From positions 185,171 to 249,170 of the forward strand of contig JACQZU010000022.1 in the NCBI GenBank assembly GCA_016213735.1: DNA of 64,000 nucleotides, given 5' to 3'. This DNA is from Acidobacteriota bacterium (lineage in GTDB: Bacteria > Acidobacteriota > Holophagae > Holophagales > Holophagaceae). The number at the start of each line of letters is the position of its first letter. Position 1 is the stretch's first letter. The notes under the pieces are model-generated. The model made no database searches, was not told the origin of the DNA, and saw only the letters and a list, made by a program, of their open reading frames with translations. A program made the position numbers and the translations under genes. Positions 50,759 through 61,229 of the stretch are shown here, one piece after another.

Positions 50759-51898
50759 TCAGGTCAGGGAGGGAAGGGAGCCGCCGAGCTCCCGTGCCAG
50801 AAGGCCCAGGGCCGCCCGGCTGCCTTCCCACCGCATCAGGGCCTTGGCCTCGGGGACGCTGCACCAGCGGTGTTCACTGTGCTCAGAAGGGTCCAGGCGC
50901 AGCTCCTGGTCCCCCTCCACCTCCATGTGAAAGCAGGTCTCCGTGTTGAAGCGGGGCTCGTCGTCGGGAAAGCGGATCAGGGCCGGGTCCACCCAGAAGC
51001 TGTGGACGAGGCCCAGGGGCCTGAGGGTCCCGCGGAGACCGGTTTCCTCCAGGACTTCCCGGTGGGCGGCGGCCTCGGGTTCCTCACCGTCCTCCAGCAT
51101 CCCGGTGACGCTGGACCACCAGAGGCCCTGGTCCGGCTGCCGAAGCATCATCAGAACTTCGGGTCCTCCGGGGCCGCGCCGCCAGGTGAGGGCGTTCACG
51201 CTGCGGCTGGGAGGGCGGCAGGGCAGGGGGTCCAGGTCCAGGACGTCCACGAGATGACCGGCGAGGGCCCGGGCCGCCTGGTCCGGGTCGGGGGCGGAAG
51301 GCCCCAGCAGGGAGTGCATGGAGCAGACCCCTTTGTCCGGGATCCCGCAGGGGGTGATCCAGCGGTACCGGGAGAGGTCGGGGTCCACGTTGAAGGCGAT
51401 GCCGTGGGTGGTGATCCACCGGCGCAGGTGGAGGCCCACCGCTCCCAGCTTTTCCGGCCCCCGGGCCGTATCCACCCAGATGCCGGGATGTTCGGGGATC
51501 CGGTAGGCGGCGATGCTCCAATCGGCGGCCGTCCGGATCATGGCCTCCTCCAGGCCCCGCACGAGCCTGCCCAGGTCGGCCCGGGAACCTTGGAGGTTGC
51601 AGATGGGGTAGACCACCACCTGGCCTGGGCCGTGGTACGTCACTTGGCCGCCGCGGTCCGTCTCATGCAGGCTCACCCCTGCCTCCGCCAGGAAGGCGTC
51701 CGTGACATGGATGTCGGCCCGGGTGGCATTGCGCCCAAGGGTGAACACCGGATCGTGTCCGAGAAGCAGGATCTGGTCCGGCCGCCCCTCCCGGGCCACG
51801 AAGTCGGCCAGGCCCTGCTGCATCCGGAGCCCCGCAGGGTAGAACACCTGCCCCAGATGACGGATCTGGGCAGGGCGGCGCGAACCGGCATCGGACAT
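50759..51898 (-). CDS. lipB: Octanoyltransferase LipB fused to a NUDIX hydrolase domain
   Basis: A two-domain protein of 379 residues. Residues 1 to about 232 are LipB, which moves octanoyl from acyl carrier protein to lipoyl domains: DRGGQVTYHGPGQ, KLGAVGLHLRRWITTHGIAFNV with the catalytic Lys, and TPCGIPDKGVCSM with the catalytic Cys. Residues about 236-379 are NUDIX, with a perfect GX5EX7REVLEETGL box (GMLEDGEEPEAAAHRE...). The joint (PSRSVNALTWRRG) has no stop or frameshift, and the reading continues straight across. Usual LipB is about 210-240 residues, so the C-terminal domain is a true addition. What the NUDIX part hydrolyses is unknown. It is divergent from the Ser/Thr kinase gene with a gap of only 42 bases. 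Confidence 0.93.
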   Translation of the reverse strand: MSDAGSRRPAQIRHLGQVFYPAGLRMQQGLADFVAREGRPDQILLLGHDPVFTLGRNATRADIHVTDAFLAEAGVSLHETDRGGQVTYHGPGQVVVYPICNLQGSRADLGRLVRGLEEAMIRTAADWSIAAYRIPEHPGIWVDTARGPEKLGAVGLHLRRWITTHGIAFNVDPDLSRYRWITPCGIPDKGVCSMHSLLGPSAPDPDQAARALAGHLVDVLDLDPLPCRPPSRSVNALTWRRGPGGPEVLMMLRQPDQGLWWSSVTGMLEDGEEPEAAAHREVLEETGLRGTLRPLGLVHSFWVDPALIRFPDDEPRFNTETCFHMEVEGDQELRLDPSEHSEHRWCSVPEAKALMRWEGSRAALGLLARELGGSLPSLT

Positions 51899-51940
51899 GC
51901 TTCGAGGCTAGCGCGCCCTCGGGCACAATCGCATCACATC

Positions 51941-53353
51941 ATGGGACTCGACCCCACCTCCATCGGCCGGTACGTGGTTCTGGGCCCCCTCGGCCAGGGA
52001 GCCATGGGGACCGTGTACCTTGCCGAGGATCCCGTCCTGAAGCGGGGCGTCGCCGTGAAGGTGGTCAACGCGGGGCAACTCGGCAAGGAGGAGGCCCTGA
52101 GGCGCTTCCGGCGGGAGGCGGAAATCAGCGCGCGGCTGAACCACCCCAACGTCATCACCATCTTCGACGTGGGAGACGAGCCCAAGCTCGGGCCCTTCAT
52201 GGCCATGGAATTCATCGAGGGCGAGACCCTCGAGGAACTTCTGGCCGCCGGTCCCCTGGATCCCTCCAAGGTCATGGAGGTGCTTGTGCAGGCCGGGGAG
52301 GCCCTGGACGCGGCCCATGCCCTGGGGATCGTGCACCGGGACGTGAAGCCCGCCAACCTCATGGTGGCCAAGGACGGTCGGGTCAAGCTGATGGACTTCG
52401 GCATCGCCCGGGAGGAGGAGAAGCCCCATACCACGGAGGCCCTGCTTTGCACCCCGGGCTTCGCGGCTCCGGAGTTGTTGGACGGCGCCCCCGCCTCCCC
52501 GGCCTCGGACCGCTGGGCCCTTGCCATCACGGCCTACCAGTGCCTCTTCAGGAGCAACCCCTTCGAGGGCGAGAACCTCAGCGTCGTCCTCTACAACGTC
52601 GCCCACCGGGCCCCCTCCTTCCAGCCCGACATGTCCCCGGTTCTCGAAGGCGTCTTCCGCAAGGCCCTCTCCCGGCTGCCGGCGGACCGCTTCCCGGACA
52701 TCCCCTCCTTCCTGGAGGCCCTGGCCGGCGCCCTCCCTCTGGAAGAGGCCGTTCGGCGGCGCCTCCAGGCCTACCTGGCGCGGGACCCCGTGGCGCCCCT
52801 CCCGTCCAAGGCCCCGACTCAGGCCCCCTTCCGGAATTCCCCGATCGGGCCCCGGGCCCTCTGGGCCGCTGGGCTGCTGGTGCTCGCCCTGCTCGCCTAC
52901 CTCGGCATGCGGGAGGGCCTGCTCTTCGGCCGGACGCTCCGCCTCGAGTCCGTGCCGGACGGTGGGGACGTCTTCGTGGACGGCAGGAGGATGGGCCGGA
53001 CCCCCCTCCTGGAACTCCGGGTGCCACCCTGGGCCGAACAGATCAGGGTCCAGAAGGCCAACCACCGCCCCTTCATCCACGATCTCAAGGACGGGGAATC
53101 GGGCCTCCGTTTCCACCTCGAGCCGGTGACCTTCTCGGTGGACGTGCGAAGCGATCCCGAGGGGGCCCGGGTGTACCTGGACGGAAAGGAGGTGGGGGAG
53201 ACCCCCCTTCTCGGCCTGCAGGTGCCCGAAGGGGGGGATCACCTCCTCATGTTGATGGCGGAGGGTCGGGAGTCCTGGGCGGCCCCCATCGGGCCTTCCA
53301 GGCGGCCCCCGGAAAGGATCCAGCTGCGCATATCCCCCCGAAAGGGGCCCTGA
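51941..53353 (+). CDS. Ser/Thr protein kinase with C-terminal PEGA domains
   Basis: Membrane-anchored Hanks-type kinase of 470 residues. The kinase domain (about 8-275) has GPLGQGAMGTVYLA, VAVKVV, HRDVKPANLM (catalytic Asp134) and DFGIAREE. The activation-loop/APE region is APELLDGAP. A membrane helix lies at about 307-324. Two PEGA-like repeats follow outside (SVPDGGDVFVDGRRMGRTPLLEL; DPEGARVYLDGKEVGETPLLGL), which probably bind cell-wall or surface ligands. The ATG at 51941 gives a protein that starts at the kinase fold; the open frame upstream is antisense to lipB. Confidence 0.92.
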   Translation: MGLDPTSIGRYVVLGPLGQGAMGTVYLAEDPVLKRGVAVKVVNAGQLGKEEALRRFRREAEISARLNHPNVITIFDVGDEPKLGPFMAMEFIEGETLEELLAAGPLDPSKVMEVLVQAGEALDAAHALGIVHRDVKPANLMVAKDGRVKLMDFGIAREEEKPHTTEALLCTPGFAAPELLDGAPASPASDRWALAITAYQCLFRSNPFEGENLSVVLYNVAHRAPSFQPDMSPVLEGVFRKALSRLPADRFPDIPSFLEALAGALPLEEAVRRRLQAYLARDPVAPLPSKAPTQAPFRNSPIGPRALWAAGLLVLALLAYLGMREGLLFGRTLRLESVPDGGDVFVDGRRMGRTPLLELRVPPWAEQIRVQKANHRPFIHDLKDGESGLRFHLEPVTFSVDVRSDPEGARVYLDGKEVGETPLLGLQVPEGGDHLLMLMAEGRESWAAPIGPSRRPPERIQLRISPRKGP

Positions 53354-53373
53354 CCTCTTTTTTGAGCCATTTT

Positions 53374-53396
53374 CCTGAGGGGTGCTTCCCCTCAGG
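53374..53396. terminator. Hairpin after the Ser/Thr kinase gene
   Basis: CCTGAGGGG-TGCTT-CCCCTCAGG is a 9-base perfect stem 20 bases after the stop codon. It is preceded by a T run (CTCTTTTTTG) but not followed by one, so its role as terminator is uncertain. Confidence 0.45.
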
Positions 53397-53514
53397 GGGC
53401 CCGAGACGGTTGCACGAGGGAGGCCCCTGCCCAATCCCCGGGATCCCTCCCCGGGCGCGGGGCCTTCCCAAGCCTTGCGGGCAAATCCCGCACCCCTCCC
53501 CGGCTGGCCCGGGG

Positions 53515-53534
53515 ACCCCCGCTGGGGGTATATT
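53515..53534 (+). promoter_or_regulatory. Porin promoter -10 (TATATT) overlapped by an inverted repeat
   Basis: TATATT at 53529-53534 is a good -10 hexamer 78 bases before the porin start. ACCCCC-GCT-GGGGGT (53515-53529) abuts it and could be an operator. No clear -35 is seen. Confidence 0.35.
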
Positions 53535-53612
53535 GGGCCCATTGCCAAACATTTTCGGATTCCCCAATCCCCTTCCCCAACCGGCGCCCGCGCCCACCAC
53601 TCGGAGGACTAC

Positions 53613-54890
53613 ATGCAGTTCCGATCCCTTCCTAGGCTCGCCGCCCTGCTGGCTGGTGCCGCTCTCCTGGCCCCGGCCCAGGATGTGAAGGCCAGCGTCA
53701 TCTTCGACCTCTGGTACACCCAGATGATGGACAGCAACCTGCGCCTGAACAGCACCGCGGGAGGCTACTACCCCCTGCGGGCCGATTTCCAGGAGAACGG
53801 GTTCAGCATCCGCCGTTCGGAGATCTACCTTTCCGGCAGCATCACCAAGGAACTGACCTTCCTCGTGATGTTCGACCCCAAGGACCGCACCGACAACCAG
53901 GCCCCCACCTGGGGCGCCACCCGCCTTCCCAACCTCCTCTACGACGCGATCATGACCTGGAAGTTCGCGCCGGGCTGGGAGGTCAAGATGGGCCGGACCA
54001 AGGCCCCCACGGGCTACGAGGCGAGCCTGCAGGGTTCGCATCAGCTCTACTTCTATGACCGGTCGATCCTGGGCCGGCAGTTCAACGACCGCCGCGACCA
54101 GGGCGCCTGGATCGCCTACAGCGGTGGCGATGCCAAGGGCTTCACCTACAAGCCCACGCTGATGCTCTCCAACGGGAGTTCCGACTACGACTTCGGCCGG
54201 GGCAACGACCTCAATGCCCAGAAGGACGTCACCTTCCGTCTGGAGATGGGCTACGGGGCCTCCCACAAGTTCGGCGCCTATTATCGGGACGGGGTCACCG
54301 ACCAGGCCGACAAGGGCGCCCTGCGAGGGGCCACCACCTGGGGCGGCATGACCACCCCGGTTCCCGCCGCGGCCGACGTCCTGTCCAACAAGGACAAGAC
54401 CAACACCATGGGGGCCTACTACTTCTTCGACAGCCCGAAGTGGCGGGTCGGCGGCGAGGTCACCACCGGAACCCTGGGCCGGCGCTACCCCTCCGTCCAG
54501 AACACCACCGCGGCTTTCGCGGCGAAGCGGGAGCACCTGGACCAGAAGTTCATGGGCTACTACTTCGACTTCGTCTACAAGATGGGGGCCCACCAGCTGC
54601 TGCTCCGCTACGACTTTGCCAACTACAACAGCGGGGACCAGTGGTACGGCCCCTACAATCCCTACAAGCAGAACGTGACGACCGGCGCCTCCACGGGCAA
54701 TGACTACAGCCCCAAGTTCACCGAGATCGTCCTGGGCTACAACTACCTGCTGAAGCCCAGCAACTTCACCCACCAGTCCATCAAGTTCAACTACATTCTC
54801 CGCAGCAAGAACTTCCTGCAGCCCCGCGCGGGCCAGACCGGGGAGCAGGGCGGCGACAGCCTCGTGGTCGCCTACCAGATCGGCTTCTGA
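53613..54890 (+). CDS. Phosphate-selective porin (OprO/OprP) family protein
   Basis: An outer-membrane beta-barrel of 425 residues. The signal peptide ends about residue 21 (LLAPAQ). The family pattern includes GFSIRRSEIYLSGSITKEL and a KFAPGWEVKMGRTKAP strand, alternating aromatic strands throughout, and a C-terminal YQIGF ending in Phe as outer-membrane proteins require. Substrate not evident. ATG preceded by CGGAGGA. The long 5' gap (53354-53612) holds a hairpin and a -10-like element. A strong terminator follows. Confidence 0.85.
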   Translation: MQFRSLPRLAALLAGAALLAPAQDVKASVIFDLWYTQMMDSNLRLNSTAGGYYPLRADFQENGFSIRRSEIYLSGSITKELTFLVMFDPKDRTDNQAPTWGATRLPNLLYDAIMTWKFAPGWEVKMGRTKAPTGYEASLQGSHQLYFYDRSILGRQFNDRRDQGAWIAYSGGDAKGFTYKPTLMLSNGSSDYDFGRGNDLNAQKDVTFRLEMGYGASHKFGAYYRDGVTDQADKGALRGATTWGGMTTPVPAAADVLSNKDKTNTMGAYYFFDSPKWRVGGEVTTGTLGRRYPSVQNTTAAFAAKREHLDQKFMGYYFDFVYKMGAHQLLLRYDFANYNSGDQWYGPYNPYKQNVTTGASTGNDYSPKFTEIVLGYNYLLKPSNFTHQSIKFNYILRSKNFLQPRAGQTGEQGGDSLVVAYQIGF

Positions 54891-54907
54891 TCCCACCCGA
54901 TCCTCTC

Positions 54908-54934
54908 GGAAGGCCCGGCGTCGCCGGGCCTTCC
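54908..54934 (+). terminator. Intrinsic terminator after porin gene
   Basis: GGAAGGCCCGGC-GTC-GCCGGGCCTTCC is a 12-base perfect stem followed by CTGTTCTTG, 17 bases after the stop codon. It lies between convergent genes. Confidence 0.8.
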
Positions 54935-54970
54935 CTGTTCTTGTCGGGCTTTCCGTGGAAACCCATGGAC

Positions 54971-56431
54971 TCAGGGCGGCCCGTCCAGTCGACTGAGGCG
55001 GAAGTAGCGCCCCTCCTTCAGGACGGTGAAGGAGGCCCCTCGAAGAAGCCCTCCGTCCCGAAGGGTGCCTCCCGGGTCCGGGGAAAGGCGGGCCGGTTCG
55101 GCCCCAAAGGCCCCAGACCCGGCCTCTTCCAGCAGGAGCAGACTGTCGTGGTCCCGGCGCGCGGCGAGGGCCCTTCCCGCGGAACAGTTGAAAGGAATCC
55201 CCAGGCTCCAGGACGCCCACCAACGAAGGCGCTGGTGGACCATCACCAGGTTCCTCCCTTGGGGAAGGAAACCCCTCAGGTCCTCCAGTTCAGCCAAGGC
55301 AGGTGCCTGCAGCCCGGTCAGGCGGAGGGTCTTCACGGCCAGCAACCCGTGCAGAAGCCCCAGGAGCGCCACGGGGGCCAGCAGGGCAGGGCCCAGGCGG
55401 TGCCGGGACGACAGGTACGCGGCTGGAACCAGGCCAGGGACGAAGGAAACCAGCGCCGTCCGCTCGAGGACATCCTCCCGAAGCAGGGGGAAGCAGAGGG
55501 CCAGGGTTGTCACGGTGGCGGCCGCAAGCAGGGGGCGTTCCCCCGGCCTCACCCTCCTGGGTCGAATCCCGAGCGCTACAAGTCCCAGCAGCCCCAACAG
55601 GGTCCCCGTCCACCAGGAGGGCATGGCGAGGGCGGCCGATGTCGGGAGGGCAAAGAGGGTCCCCGGGCGGAGGAGAGCCTCCAGGAAACGTGCCCCCCGC
55701 TCCGGGTCGAGGCGGAACAGAAGGAGGGCCATCAGACCTGAGGCGAGGAGTCCGCCCAGAAGGGGCCCGGAGGTCCCGCCGGGGGCCCGGAGCCGGGCCA
55801 GTCCCAGGGCCACCGTGAAGAGGAGGTTGAGGGCCAGGGCGCTGGCATGGGTGAAGGAGGAGGCCAGGAGGCAGAGCAGGGCCACCGCTCCGCCCCGGAC
55901 CCCGGGGTCCCTGAGGCTCCGGTCGAGGGCATAGGCATAGAGGAGGCTGAAGGGAAGGGCCGCCCCGTTCTTGATCATCCCCCCGGCCATGGTCAGGGGA
56001 GATCCCGAAGCCACCGCCAGGAGGCCGACGAGGAGGGCGGCGGGGGCCCTTCGGCCCGTCGGCTCCCCCCTGGAGAAGTCCCGGACCAAGAGGAAGGCCG
56101 GGAGCAGGATCAGGAGGGGGAGGAGGGTGTCGGTCCACCGGACCGCTTCCACGATGGCGCGGCGGACATCCATCCCCAGGGCGAGGATCTTCGCCAGGCC
56201 CGCCAGGCCCAGAAACAGGCCGGGAAAGTCGGGGAGGGGGAGGCTTCCTCCCTGCAGGAGGCCCCGTACCTGGACGAAGTAGTAGGCTCCGTCCCATCCA
56301 GGGAGGCAGGGGGTCCAGAGGTTCACCGCCGCCAGCAGGGCCAGGCCCGCGCAGAGGGGCAGAACCATGGCCAGGGCCAGGAGGCCGCCCCCGCGGTCGG
56401 CAGCTGGATTCGGAGCGGATTCCGGGACCAC
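54971..56431 (-). CDS. Polytopic membrane protein, glycosyltransferase-39-like, unknown
   Basis: A 486-residue integral membrane protein with about ten hydrophobic segments. The first two (about 16-38, GLLALAMVLPLCAGLALLAAV) enclose the PGWDGAYYFVQVRGLLQGG loop, which has the acidic W-D-G-x-Y/F pattern seen in dolichol/undecaprenyl-type glycosyltransferases (PMT/ArnT superfamily). A C-terminal soluble tail of about 90 residues (MVHQRLRWWASWSLGIPF) follows. Assignment to a family is tentative; no sugar gene is adjacent. A GTG start with GGGAG upstream is used; an in-frame ATG at residue 22 is the alternative. Confidence 0.7.
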   Translation of the reverse strand: MVPESAPNPAADRGGGLLALAMVLPLCAGLALLAAVNLWTPCLPGWDGAYYFVQVRGLLQGGSLPLPDFPGLFLGLAGLAKILALGMDVRRAIVEAVRWTDTLLPLLILLPAFLLVRDFSRGEPTGRRAPAALLVGLLAVASGSPLTMAGGMIKNGAALPFSLLYAYALDRSLRDPGVRGGAVALLCLLASSFTHASALALNLLFTVALGLARLRAPGGTSGPLLGGLLASGLMALLLFRLDPERGARFLEALLRPGTLFALPTSAALAMPSWWTGTLLGLLGLVALGIRPRRVRPGERPLLAAATVTTLALCFPLLREDVLERTALVSFVPGLVPAAYLSSRHRLGPALLAPVALLGLLHGLLAVKTLRLTGLQAPALAELEDLRGFLPQGRNLVMVHQRLRWWASWSLGIPFNCSAGRALAARRDHDSLLLLEEAGSGAFGAEPARLSPDPGGTLRDGGLLRGASFTVLKEGRYFRLSRLDGPP

Positions 56432-56463
56432 TCGCCACTCCCCGCCTGCCAGTGTGCATGGAA

Positions 56464-56485
56464 AAGCCCCGGGAGGCCGGGGCTT
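56464..56485 (-). terminator. Terminator after sdhB
   Basis: On the minus strand AAGCCCCGG-CCTC-CCGGGGCTT is a 9-base perfect stem followed by TTCC, 55 bases after the sdhB stop. Confidence 0.7.
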
Positions 56486-56539
56486 CTTGGAAGAAAGGTG
56501 GGGTGACCTCTGGCAGGGACGTGCCTCGGCCGGCGGGGC

Positions 56540-57325
56540 CTACCCGGCGCCGCCGGCGGCCACTTCCGGACGGTAGAGAAGGCTGGCCTTGATGAAATCC
56601 CGGTTCATCCGGGCGATGTTCTCCATGGTGATCCCCTTCGGGCAGACCGCCTCGCACTCACCGTGGTTGGTGCAGGAGCCGAATCCCTCGGCGTCCATCC
56701 GGGCCACCATGTCCCGCACTCGGGTGTAGCGCTCCGGCTGTCCCTGGGGCAGAAGCCCCAGCTGGCTCACCTTGGCGGAAACGAAGAGCATGGCGCTGGC
56801 GTTCGGGCAGGCGGCCACGCAGGCGCCGCAGCCGATGCAGGCGGCTGCATCCATCGCGAGGTCGGCATTCTGCTTGGGGACGGGGAGGGCGTTGGCGTCC
56901 TGGGGAGTCCCCGTGGGGGCGGTGATGAAGCCACCCGCGGCGATGATGCGGTCGAAGGCGCCCCGATCCACGATCAGGTCCTTGATCACGGGGAAGGCCT
57001 CGGCCCGCCAGGGCTCGATGGTGATGTGGTCCCCGTCCTCGAAGCTGCGCATGTGGAGCTGGCAGCTCGTGGTGCGTTCCTTGGGGCCATGGGGCCGGCC
57101 CTTGACGACGCAGCCGCAAGTCCCGCAGATGCCCTCGCGGCAGTCGTGGTCGAAGGCGATGGGGTCCTCGCCCTTTCGGATGAGTTCCTCGTTCACCACA
57201 TCGAGCATCTCCAGGAAGGACATCTCGGTGCTGATGTGCCTGGCAGGGTATTCGGCGAAGGCGCCCTCGGCCTGGGCATTCTTCTGCCGCCACACGTGGA
57301 GGGTCAGGTTCAGGTGCTTTTCCAT
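56540..57325 (-). CDS. sdhB: Succinate dehydrogenase/fumarate reductase iron-sulfur subunit
   Basis: Holds the three iron-sulfur clusters that carry electrons from SdhA to the membrane. The 261-residue protein has the 2Fe-2S ligands [11 protein letters not shown] with a fourth Cys in TSCQLHM, and two ferredoxin-type sets ([28 protein letters not shown]). Third in the order sdhC-A-B, 10 bases after sdhA. The length and motif spacing fit type B (Bacteroidetes/Wolinella-like) enzymes. Confidence 0.95.
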   Translation of the reverse strand: MEKHLNLTLHVWRQKNAQAEGAFAEYPARHISTEMSFLEMLDVVNEELIRKGEDPIAFDHDCREGICGTCGCVVKGRPHGPKERTTSCQLHMRSFEDGDHITIEPWRAEAFPVIKDLIVDRGAFDRIIAAGGFITAPTGTPQDANALPVPKQNADLAMDAAACIGCGACVAACPNASAMLFVSAKVSQLGLLPQGQPERYTRVRDMVARMDAEGFGSCTNHGECEAVCPKGITMENIARMNRDFIKASLLYRPEVAAGGAG

Positions 57326-57335
57326 GGCTCCCTCC

Positions 57336-59255
<1,920 letters not shown>

Positions 59256-59263
59256 GGCGGCGC

Positions 59264-59959
59264 TCACTTGATGACGCCGGCGAGGACGGCGATGGGGAAG
59301 GAGATGTTGACGCCCACCACCAGGAGGGTGAGGGCGGAAGCGAGGCCGCGGCGGAGCTTGTTGTAGCGCGGATGAACCCAGCCCAGGGTCTGGGTCAGGC
59401 TCCAGACCCCGTGCCACATGTGCAGCCCCAGGCAGAGCTGGGCCACGATGTAGAAGGCCGAGGCCAGAGGCACCCGGAAGCCCTCGACGAAGTTGTGGTA
59501 GGCGTTCCCCTTGATGAAGGCGGGGTGGGCGCTGCCCACGGTCAGGTGCAGAAGGTGGTAGACGATGAAGGCCGCAAGCACCACCCCGCTCCAGCGCATG
59601 GTGCGGGAGGCCCAGGTGGCGCTCTTCATCTGCTGGGCCCGGTAGCCCACCGGCCGGGCCTTCCAGTTGTCCATGGAGAGGCTCAGGGCGGCCCAGCCGT
59701 GCAGGCCCGCCGCGGCAATCATGACCCCGCGGAAGACCCAGATCCCGGCCCCGTGCACCATGGTCTGGAGCAGTTCGGCGTAGTGGTTGAAGGGCTCCTT
59801 CCCGAGGTAGGCCTGGGTGTTGCCCAGCATGTGGACGGTCACGAACCCGAAGAGGATGATGCCCGTCACGGCCATCACCACCTTGCGTCCCACGGAGGAA
59901 GTCAGGAAGCCCGGGGCCTGGGCCTCCGGGGTCCCCAGGGTCTGGTCTGCGGCCTGCAT
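59264..59959 (-). CDS. sdhC: Succinate dehydrogenase cytochrome b subunit, type B
   Basis: Single membrane anchor of 231 residues with five helices, as expected for the type B di-heme form where sdhD is absent. Heme His candidates are in [22 protein letters not shown] and [11 protein letters not shown]. It passes electrons to menaquinone. First gene of sdhCAB, divergent from a TetR gene across 292 bases, so that regulator might control it. Confidence 0.92.
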   Translation of the reverse strand: MQAADQTLGTPEAQAPGFLTSSVGRKVVMAVTGIILFGFVTVHMLGNTQAYLGKEPFNHYAELLQTMVHGAGIWVFRGVMIAAAGLHGWAALSLSMDNWKARPVGYRAQQMKSATWASRTMRWSGVVLAAFIVYHLLHLTVGSAHPAFIKGNAYHNFVEGFRVPLASAFYIVAQLCLGLHMWHGVWSLTQTLGWVHPRYNKLRRGLASALTLLVVGVNISFPIAVLAGVIK

Positions 59960-60208
59960 GGATGCTCCTTCAGCAATCGGTGGAGGACGGAGGGAGGGTG
60001 TTCAGTTCCCGGCCGGCGAGGGCCCCCGGGAGGAAGGGCCGCACCGGGACGCAAAAGCCCTGGCAGGGCATTCCGGGGCGAATCGGGTCATGCGTTCCTC
60101 CATTCCAGAGGTGTCGCGGCACGAAGATGCCTCTACCTCTACCACGGGGCCCGGAATGCCCGCACCCTACGAAAACCTTGCAGAGAATGCCTGGTTTTGA
60201 TGACCACG

Positions 60209-60228
60209 GGTCGGTAAAATTCATGACC
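60209..60228. promoter_or_regulatory. Possible TetR operator upstream of second TetR gene
   Basis: GGTC-N12-GACC spans 20 bases, and a further GACC-ACG-GGTC overlaps on the left (60202-60212). Alternating half-sites lie 24 bases upstream of the TetR start in the sdhC-tetR gap. Weak, because the arms are only four bases. Confidence 0.3.
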
Positions 60229-60251
60229 AGGGTTTTTTCCGGAGGGCGACC

Positions 60252-60932
60252 ATGGGCCAGAAGCGGGCGCGGCAGATCCACGAGAAGGAATCCCGGAGAC
60301 AGGACATCCTCGGAGCTGCCCTCCGCGCCTGGGAGGCCTCTTCATTCGCGGCGGTCACCATGAACCAGGTGGCGGAAGAGGCCCACCTTGCCAAGGGAAC
60401 CCTCTACCTCTACTTCCCCACCAAGGAGTCGCTCTTCCTAGGGCTCGCGGAGGAAGAGTTGTTGGGCTTTTTCGAGGAACTGGACGAGGCCCTGGGGCGG
60501 GGCCGGAGCCCCCTCGGGCCGGGAGAGGGGGCCCGGCTGCTCTCGGAGTCCCTGACCCGACGGCCCCAGCTGCTGAGGCTGCTGGCCCTGCTCCACGCCA
60601 CCCTGGAGCCCAAGCTCGAGCCCCTGGCCGTGCTCCGATTCCGTCATTTCCTCGCAACCCGATACCAGCGTTCCGGGCGCCTCCTCGAACGGCGCATGAA
60701 TCCATTGCCGGAGGGGGAGGGGGCCCCGCTGCTCCTTCAGGCCCTCTCCCTCGCGGTAGCGCTCTGGCAATGGGCGGATCCCGCCCCCGGGGTCCGCCAA
60801 GTGCAGGGCTCCCCGGGCCTCGAAGTGTTCCGAGTGGCATTCCCGGAATCCCTTGACCGTTCCCTGGAGGCCCTGTTCCTGGGCGTCCTCCTTCAGGCCG
60901 CCCCGAATTCCGCAGGTCCCCCGGAGGCATGA
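60252..60932 (+). CDS. TetR-family regulator divergent from sdhCAB
   Basis: A 226-residue regulator with an N-terminal helix-turn-helix (about 17-62; QDILGAALRAWEASSFAAVTMNQVAEEAHLAKGTLYLYFPTKESL). The C-terminal ligand domain is Leu-rich (LLRLLALLHATLEPKLEPLAVL) and diverged. GGAGG lies eight bases before the ATG. It is transcribed away from sdhCAB. Its ligand is unknown. Confidence 0.9.
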   Translation: MGQKRARQIHEKESRRQDILGAALRAWEASSFAAVTMNQVAEEAHLAKGTLYLYFPTKESLFLGLAEEELLGFFEELDEALGRGRSPLGPGEGARLLSESLTRRPQLLRLLALLHATLEPKLEPLAVLRFRHFLATRYQRSGRLLERRMNPLPEGEGAPLLLQALSLAVALWQWADPAPGVRQVQGSPGLEVFRVAFPESLDRSLEALFLGVLLQAAPNSAGPPEA

Positions 60933-61229
60933 TTCCGTGATGGGTCCAGGGTCCTGCACCCTGGAATCCCGGATCTCGAAACCGACTCGGTTCCCTTTAT
61001 CCTTGGGGGCCCGGGCCAGATCCAGGATCCCCGCGCCAGGAAGTGGACAGGTTGCCCGGGCCCTCCGTGCCCGTGCCTTCGGCGCGGGGAAAACCAGGAA
61101 TTCCAGGCCTCCCGGGGCTGGGGATTGTGATCGAAGGCTGGGGCGGACCTATGGGACGCTTTAACTGTTGCATGCCCCTGCCCCGTTTCAGAAACTGGGC
61201 TTTCGACCGCGATTCGCCAGGAGATCCTC
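60933..61229. other. Gene-free gap before EF-G-like gene
   Basis: The 297 bases hold no convincing gene; short frames here lack good codon structure. The last part (61150-61229) has TTTAACTGTTGCATG and GGAG just ahead of the EF-G-like GTG, which may carry its promoter. Confidence 0.4.

Noticed and set aside
50870-51940. Upstream extension of the Ser/Thr kinase frame by 357 codons
   Set aside because: It is antisense to lipB-nudix and lacks any domain; the kinase fold starts right after the ATG at 51941.
54971-56431. Polytopic protein as a definite glycosyltransferase
   Set aside because: Only the W-D-G-x-Y loop and topology suggest it; no further family motif or sugar-related neighbour supports a firm call.
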